This document shows, in pieces, positions 59,976 to 64,000 of a stretch of DNA of 64,000 nucleotides. The stretch is from positions 124,001-188,000 of the forward strand of contig JAIXMO010000046.1 of the NCBI GenBank assembly GCA_025677825.1, written 5' to 3'. This stretch comes from Helicostylum pulchrum. Lineage: Eukaryota > Mucoromycota > Mucoromycetes > Mucorales > Mucoraceae. The notes beneath the pieces were generated by a model, which saw only the letters and a list, made by a program, of their open reading frames with translations, searched no databases and was not told the origin of the DNA. The position numbers were made by a program, and so were the translations under genes. Numbering within the stretch: position 1 is the stretch's first letter; each line of letters starts with the position of its first letter.

Positions 59976-60726
59976 AATATAACTAGGCTTATCCAGTGCC
60001 TAATTTTTACATTAATTTCATAATTGACACGGTAATACATCACTTTTTATTAAACCTTTTTATTATTATTATTTTTTTAAATAATATGATAACCGTATAA
60101 TAATAATGGTTATGAAAAAAGAAATCGAGTAATTTTAAATACCATCGTCTTAGGTTCCAAATCCAAGCAGTTACGACCATCTGTCGGACAGCTTGTTTTT
60201 TTATTGTTTTAACATTATACAGTTAAAGGCTTAACGAAATGTTTAAATGTCAAAGTAACATTGATTCGACATATGTGAGACATACTACATACTATACTAT
60301 CTAAAAAATAGAGTTAAATAAATTTTCACATTCTTACGCTCTCTATTTTTTTTTTCTTTCAAAAACGTCTGGGTTTTTTTTACTTGATCTCGGTATTCTG
60401 TAGGCACATTATAAATAAAATATGCGATAAATATATTAAACTTATTTTATTCTTTAAGTAAATTTTCTAATAATAGATAATCCATTTTAACATTATTCTT
60501 TCGACCAAGTTATACATTTACTTGGCTCATCTTCGGCTTCTGACTATGGCCAAAGCAAAAGAAAAAAACAACCATCTTTATGATAATAACAAAATAATAT
60601 CTTTGTAGCTTACCCCTATGATGTAATTTTATTTTATATTTTTTATATAAAAAGAAGCAGATTCTACCTCAAATAATTTTATTAAAAACAATCAAGTTTA
60701 TCTACTCAGTTATATTCTCTACAACA
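59976..60726. promoter_or_regulatory. Upstream region of the secreted acidic protein gene
   Basis: AT-rich. A TATATAAAAA box at about 60645-60654 stands roughly 75 nt before ATG 60727. No other gene found. Confidence 0.45.
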
Positions 60727-61380
60727 ATGCTCCAATTAATCTCTATCGCTCTTTTCGCTTTGGCTGGTCTCTCATCTGTCGCCAACGCTGCACCCACTGG
60801 AAACTCTCTCATGGACACTGCTTCACCCATTGCTAACGCAGCTGTAGGAAACATGAACACCGTTCCCATAAACTGGAAGCGCGATCATCAAGTCGATCAT
60901 CAACAAGTTGATACCACTGTTCTTACTGAAGAGTTCATCAAGGCTGCAATTGCTCAAGCCATGACTCATCAAAGCAAGATGTCTAAGAGAGAAGATGAAC
61001 CTTTTGATTTGAGTGTTGTCTTCAGAGGTGTCTTTGACAAGCTCATTGATTATGTTATCGAAGTCACTCCTCTTAACGACATTGTTCATGGAAATTACGA
61101 TCTTTTGTACGATATCTTTTTAGATAAGGTTGGCGAACTCGTCTCCGGTGTTACCGCTGGTGCCGAAAACGCAATTGAATCTGCCGGTGCTCCTGGAGCT
61201 ATCACTAATCCTCTCGCTGCTGCTACTGGTGGCGATGCCGCTAAATCCACTGATAAGGAGGGACACGATGAAGATGACGATGAAGATAGTGATGAAGATT
61301 ATGAAGATGATGAAGATGATGAGGATAGCCACAAAGATTGGGATGAGTATGATGAAGATAACGATGAAGATAATGAGTAA
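60727..61380 (+). CDS. Secreted protein with Lys-Arg processing sites and acidic tail
   Basis: The gene is a single exon of 217 residues. A clear signal peptide (LISIALFALAGLSSVANA) precedes a hydrophilic pro-like region with two dibasic sites, NWKRDHQ at about residue 50 and SKREDE at about 86, each a Kex2-type context. A folded central part follows (VVFRGVFDKLIDYVIEV, LLYDIFLDKVGELVSGVTAG), then a Gly/Ala segment and a final stretch of about 42 residues of mostly D and E. The codon bias and TATA box suggest strong expression. No family is recognised. It may be a secreted or wall-associated protein, or bind cations through the tail. Confidence 0.8.
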   Translation: MLQLISIALFALAGLSSVANAAPTGNSLMDTASPIANAAVGNMNTVPINWKRDHQVDHQQVDTTVLTEEFIKAAIAQAMTHQSKMSKREDEPFDLSVVFRGVFDKLIDYVIEVTPLNDIVHGNYDLLYDIFLDKVGELVSGVTAGAENAIESAGAPGAITNPLAAATGGDAAKSTDKEGHDEDDDEDSDEDYEDDEDDEDSHKDWDEYDEDNDEDNE

Positions 61381-62703
61381 ATAATTAATCACTAAAAATA
61401 GGGATTGTTAAACCTTCTGTTTGTTGCATTCTAAAATTGCAAGTAAATAAATAAAAAGCATTTTTGTATTCTTTTCAAGTATTTTGATAGTCTATTTGAT
61501 ACATATATATATATATATATATTTGTGGTTTTTTCTTCTTTTTTTTTACTCAAATGTTTTACTGATAGTTTCTGTACCATGCGATAGAATGCGCGATTTC
61601 CCGGTCTTCAAATAGAAGCACCGAAACGTGGCCATTGATAGCTTTTTTTTTTTTGTATTTACATTATCTTTTTCTTGTACCTAATATTTAAAATAAAATA
61701 AATCAAAGTTTCTATTATTAGTTTACAATTAGATTATTTTTTATTACAGTATTAACTTAGAGGAACATACTTAAAAAAAAGTGGTAAAATCAAACCAAGT
61801 AGCGGCATTGAACGGTATTACATATTTCAATGCATGGATTTGTAGATATGATAAAGTTTCATATAAAATTAAAATTATGCTTTGATTGCTGAACCGAAAC
61901 CGATTGTTTAGATCAATCTATTAAGGACCCGTTTTTAACAACACTGAGGCGACTTTCATCGTTAAATAAGTGCTTAGTAACCAATGATCGCATTCAATAA
62001 ATTTTAAAAATAAGCTGACAAATGATCGCCATAGTAATAATAATATCTTTTACAAAATATTTCATGGTTATTCTAGTTTTATAAAATAACTTGGTAAACG
62101 CCTCTAAAAAAGCAGCATGTTAATTAATTCATGATTTAGGTAGTCTTTTTAAATCGCTTATTTTTAATAATTTATTTTCATATCCATGTGTATTATTGAA
62201 AATTCCGTGTGAGGATATCAGTTGTCATTCCTTTTTGGTTACATTACACAAAATCACATTGTTACATAATTTTAATACTCGCAGGTACACTATCATCTAC
62301 TATAAATGGCCGCTAATTTTACAATTCACATGTCAGAGAATTAGAAGGGTGAGTAAAGTTTATACAGCCAATACAATAGGTTCAATATATTAGACAGAGG
62401 ATAGAAACACTTTTTTTTTTAGAGAAAAAATAAGACGTCAAGAGAGGTAAAATAATAAAAGGCTGGGACAAAGAATGGAAATATATGCTTAAAGAGGTTT
62501 GTGAGGCTTTAAAAGACGAGGCATATCTAGTAAATATTGGTAAATTTAGAGAAATAAGACTTATTGTTGAAGTAGCTGTTGCTTCGACATCAACTGAAAT
62601 TTTTTTTTTTGTGATTGCCACTTCATTATTATTATTGATATTATTATTATTAAAAATGATGATGATACAAGTATTTATAGATTAGAAAATTACAGGTAAA
62701 CGT
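61381..62703. other. Intergenic region with microsatellites and a coding-like fragment
   Basis: Contains a (TA)n run at about 61501-61522. Around 62450-62600 one plus-strand frame reads KGWDKEWKYMLKEVCEALKD, then NIGKFREIRLIVEVAVAST and a trinucleotide (ATT)n stretch. It lacks a start and splice partners and is probably a gene or element remnant. A 19-bp palindrome (CGTTTACAA-T-TTGTAAACG) at 62701-62719 overlaps the end of the next gene. Confidence 0.4.
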
Positions 62704-64000
62704 TTACAATTTGTAAACGAAATTTTTATCAGTTTTATCAGTGAGATCCAAATAGATATCAGTTTCAGTGGTAGTAGCGTGCTCCAAACGACGCTTATTG
62801 TCTCTCTTCAATATAAAATAAACAGAAAACAAACATGTAATGATACCAACGTTTGATATAGAGAATCCAATCATAGCGCCAGTGTATGTAGGAGCTTGAT
62901 TACCAGTCATCATAAGAGGACCAACAAAGTTACCAATTGTCATTGCAACCATACCCATACCATTGTAAAATACCCTCTTTGTATAACCAGATACGTTATT
63001 GGAAACCAATGTTTGGATAAGAGCACCTACACCTGTCATAGCCCAGGAAAGATAGAAACCAGCAAGCTTTGGAGTACCAGTAATAGTTGCCATAAGCACA
63101 CACCCAAGAAGAGAAACGACTGAAGAAGCAACGGCAGTGAAAGCAATTTTCTTTGTACGTGTAGCAATCCAAACAAAGCCTATAGCAAAACTAGCGGCGG
63201 CAATACCATTGGGAATTTGAAGCAAAATTGAAACAAAATCCTAATATTTAACAAGTAATTAGTGCCAAGAAGAAGAAAAAAAAACTTTCAATATTTTCCC
63301 GTAGAATGGGAATTTCGCAAGAATTACTAATTAAGTAAATGATTGACTTACAGAAAATCCTAAACCTTTAACAAGTAAAGTACTGAATACAATCAAACCA
63401 CCGTTTTGAAGACAGTTTAACGTGTTTGCTGTTACTAATAACCATAATCGAGGTTCTTTGACGGCTTCCCATATTTGTTCTCTCTTGATTTCGTAAACTC
63501 TTACAACACAATTATCACGAGCTCTCTCTGCTACAATCTCCTTTTCTTTTTCGGTAAGACGCAAGAGCTTGTGATGAGGGTCATCAATGAGACCGAAAAA
63601 TGTTATAAAGCTAATGAGAACTGTGAGAATACCGAAAACGATATAACCCCTAGATATAAAAGGATAAAATTAACAAACCGGAATTTATATTTACATGTAT
63701 TTTTGTATATTACCATCTCCAGGCACGGAATCCAGCTATACCTTCCATATAGGATAAACCGTAAGCGATAACAACACCAAAAACTGTACCCATTCCTGTT
63801 CCGACACCAAGGAACCCCCAACAGGCTGATTGTTCGGAACGACGATAAAGAGTATTCATAACAATGTAAATACAGGGATACGTTACGCCTTCAAATAAAC
63901 CAAGTAAGAATCGTAATGCTAATAATTGTGAGTAAGTACGACAGGCAGCAGTTGCGGCCATGACGATACCCCATATAAACAACGTAACTCCGAGATATCG
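62704..64000 (-). CDS. MFS permease of the Dal5/allantoate (ACS) type, 5' end outside window
   Basis: The visible exons are 63714-64000 (open at the window edge), 63352-63649 and 62704-63240, in frame. The MFS signature-like segment is RYLGVTLFIWGIVMAATAAC, then LLALRFLLGLFEGVTYPCI, which fits the anion:cation symporter (allantoate/nicotinate/vitamin) family. Typical for the family are EREI-like cytosolic EKEKEIVAERARDN before IWEAVKEPRLWLLV and the C-terminal half with PNGIAAASFAIGFVWIATRT and LLGCVLMATITGTPKLAGFY. The tail is short and charged (LEHATTTETDIYLDLTDKTD). The substrate is not determinable. The N-terminus and first spans lie outside the window. Confidence 0.88.

Overview
The window looks like nuclear DNA of an early-diverging filamentous fungus, most likely Mucoromycota (a Mucorales-type genome); I cannot fix the genus. 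The reasons are AT-rich intergenic DNA full of A/T runs, many short introns (mostly 55-95 bp) with TACTAAC-like branch points, the standard code, and fungal hallmark genes: homocitrate synthase of the aminoadipate lysine route, a TEY-type Slt2/Mpk1 MAP kinase, a GT15 mannosyltransferase and an HDEL-ending Lhs1. Exon structures were built by hand. They close in frame from start to stop for nearly every gene, so most models are firm. Start codons often lie about 75-100 nt downstream of a TATAAA-like box.

Layout. 0-18 kb: mitochondrial fission protein Mtp18 (minus, cut by the window edge), an MFS permease with a long central loop, a two-finger C2H2 factor, a thioredoxin-like/F-box fusion, a nucleolin-type Nsr1/Gar2, a secreted CAP/PR-1 protein, some uncertain or decayed coding stretches at 13.7-15.4 kb, and homocitrate synthase. 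18-23 kb: a 64-residue secreted cysteine-rich peptide, Sam50 and the Slt2 MAP kinase, all minus. 23-27 kb is gene-poor, with degenerate repeats and a coding remnant.

27-56 kb is the dense housekeeping block: a 568-residue orphan, Tfb4, Sec62, a DGCR6-like protein, Lhs1, phosphatidylinositol synthase, a DUF202 protein, inositol hexakisphosphate kinase, beta'-COP (Sec27), a Ktr-type mannosyltransferase, a five-Myb-repeat protein with a presequence-like N-terminus, a Pex11-family protein, a Tvp15-like protein, a coiled-coil protein, pantothenate kinase and an SH3-WW-PH-RhoGAP protein. Many act in the ER-Golgi pathway: Sec62 and Lhs1 in ER import, Pis1 in lipid supply, Sec27 and Tvp15 in Golgi traffic, Ktr in glycosylation. 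Several convergent pairs have stop codons 0 to about 80 bp apart.

56-64 kb is repeat-rich: a 101-bp MITE, a 1.5-kb element with about 125-bp inverted termini, and a copy of the same dispersed repeat seen at 11, 23, 24 and 49 kb. It is followed by a secreted acidic protein and a Dal5-type MFS permease that runs off the right edge.

The main leads are the thioredoxin-like/F-box fusion, the predicted mitochondrial multi-Myb protein, the 8-nt and 5-nt microexons in the RhoGAP gene, two GC-AG introns, the two TA-flanked transposon families, and small secreted proteins that simple ORF searches would miss. I found no tRNA, rRNA or CRISPR array.
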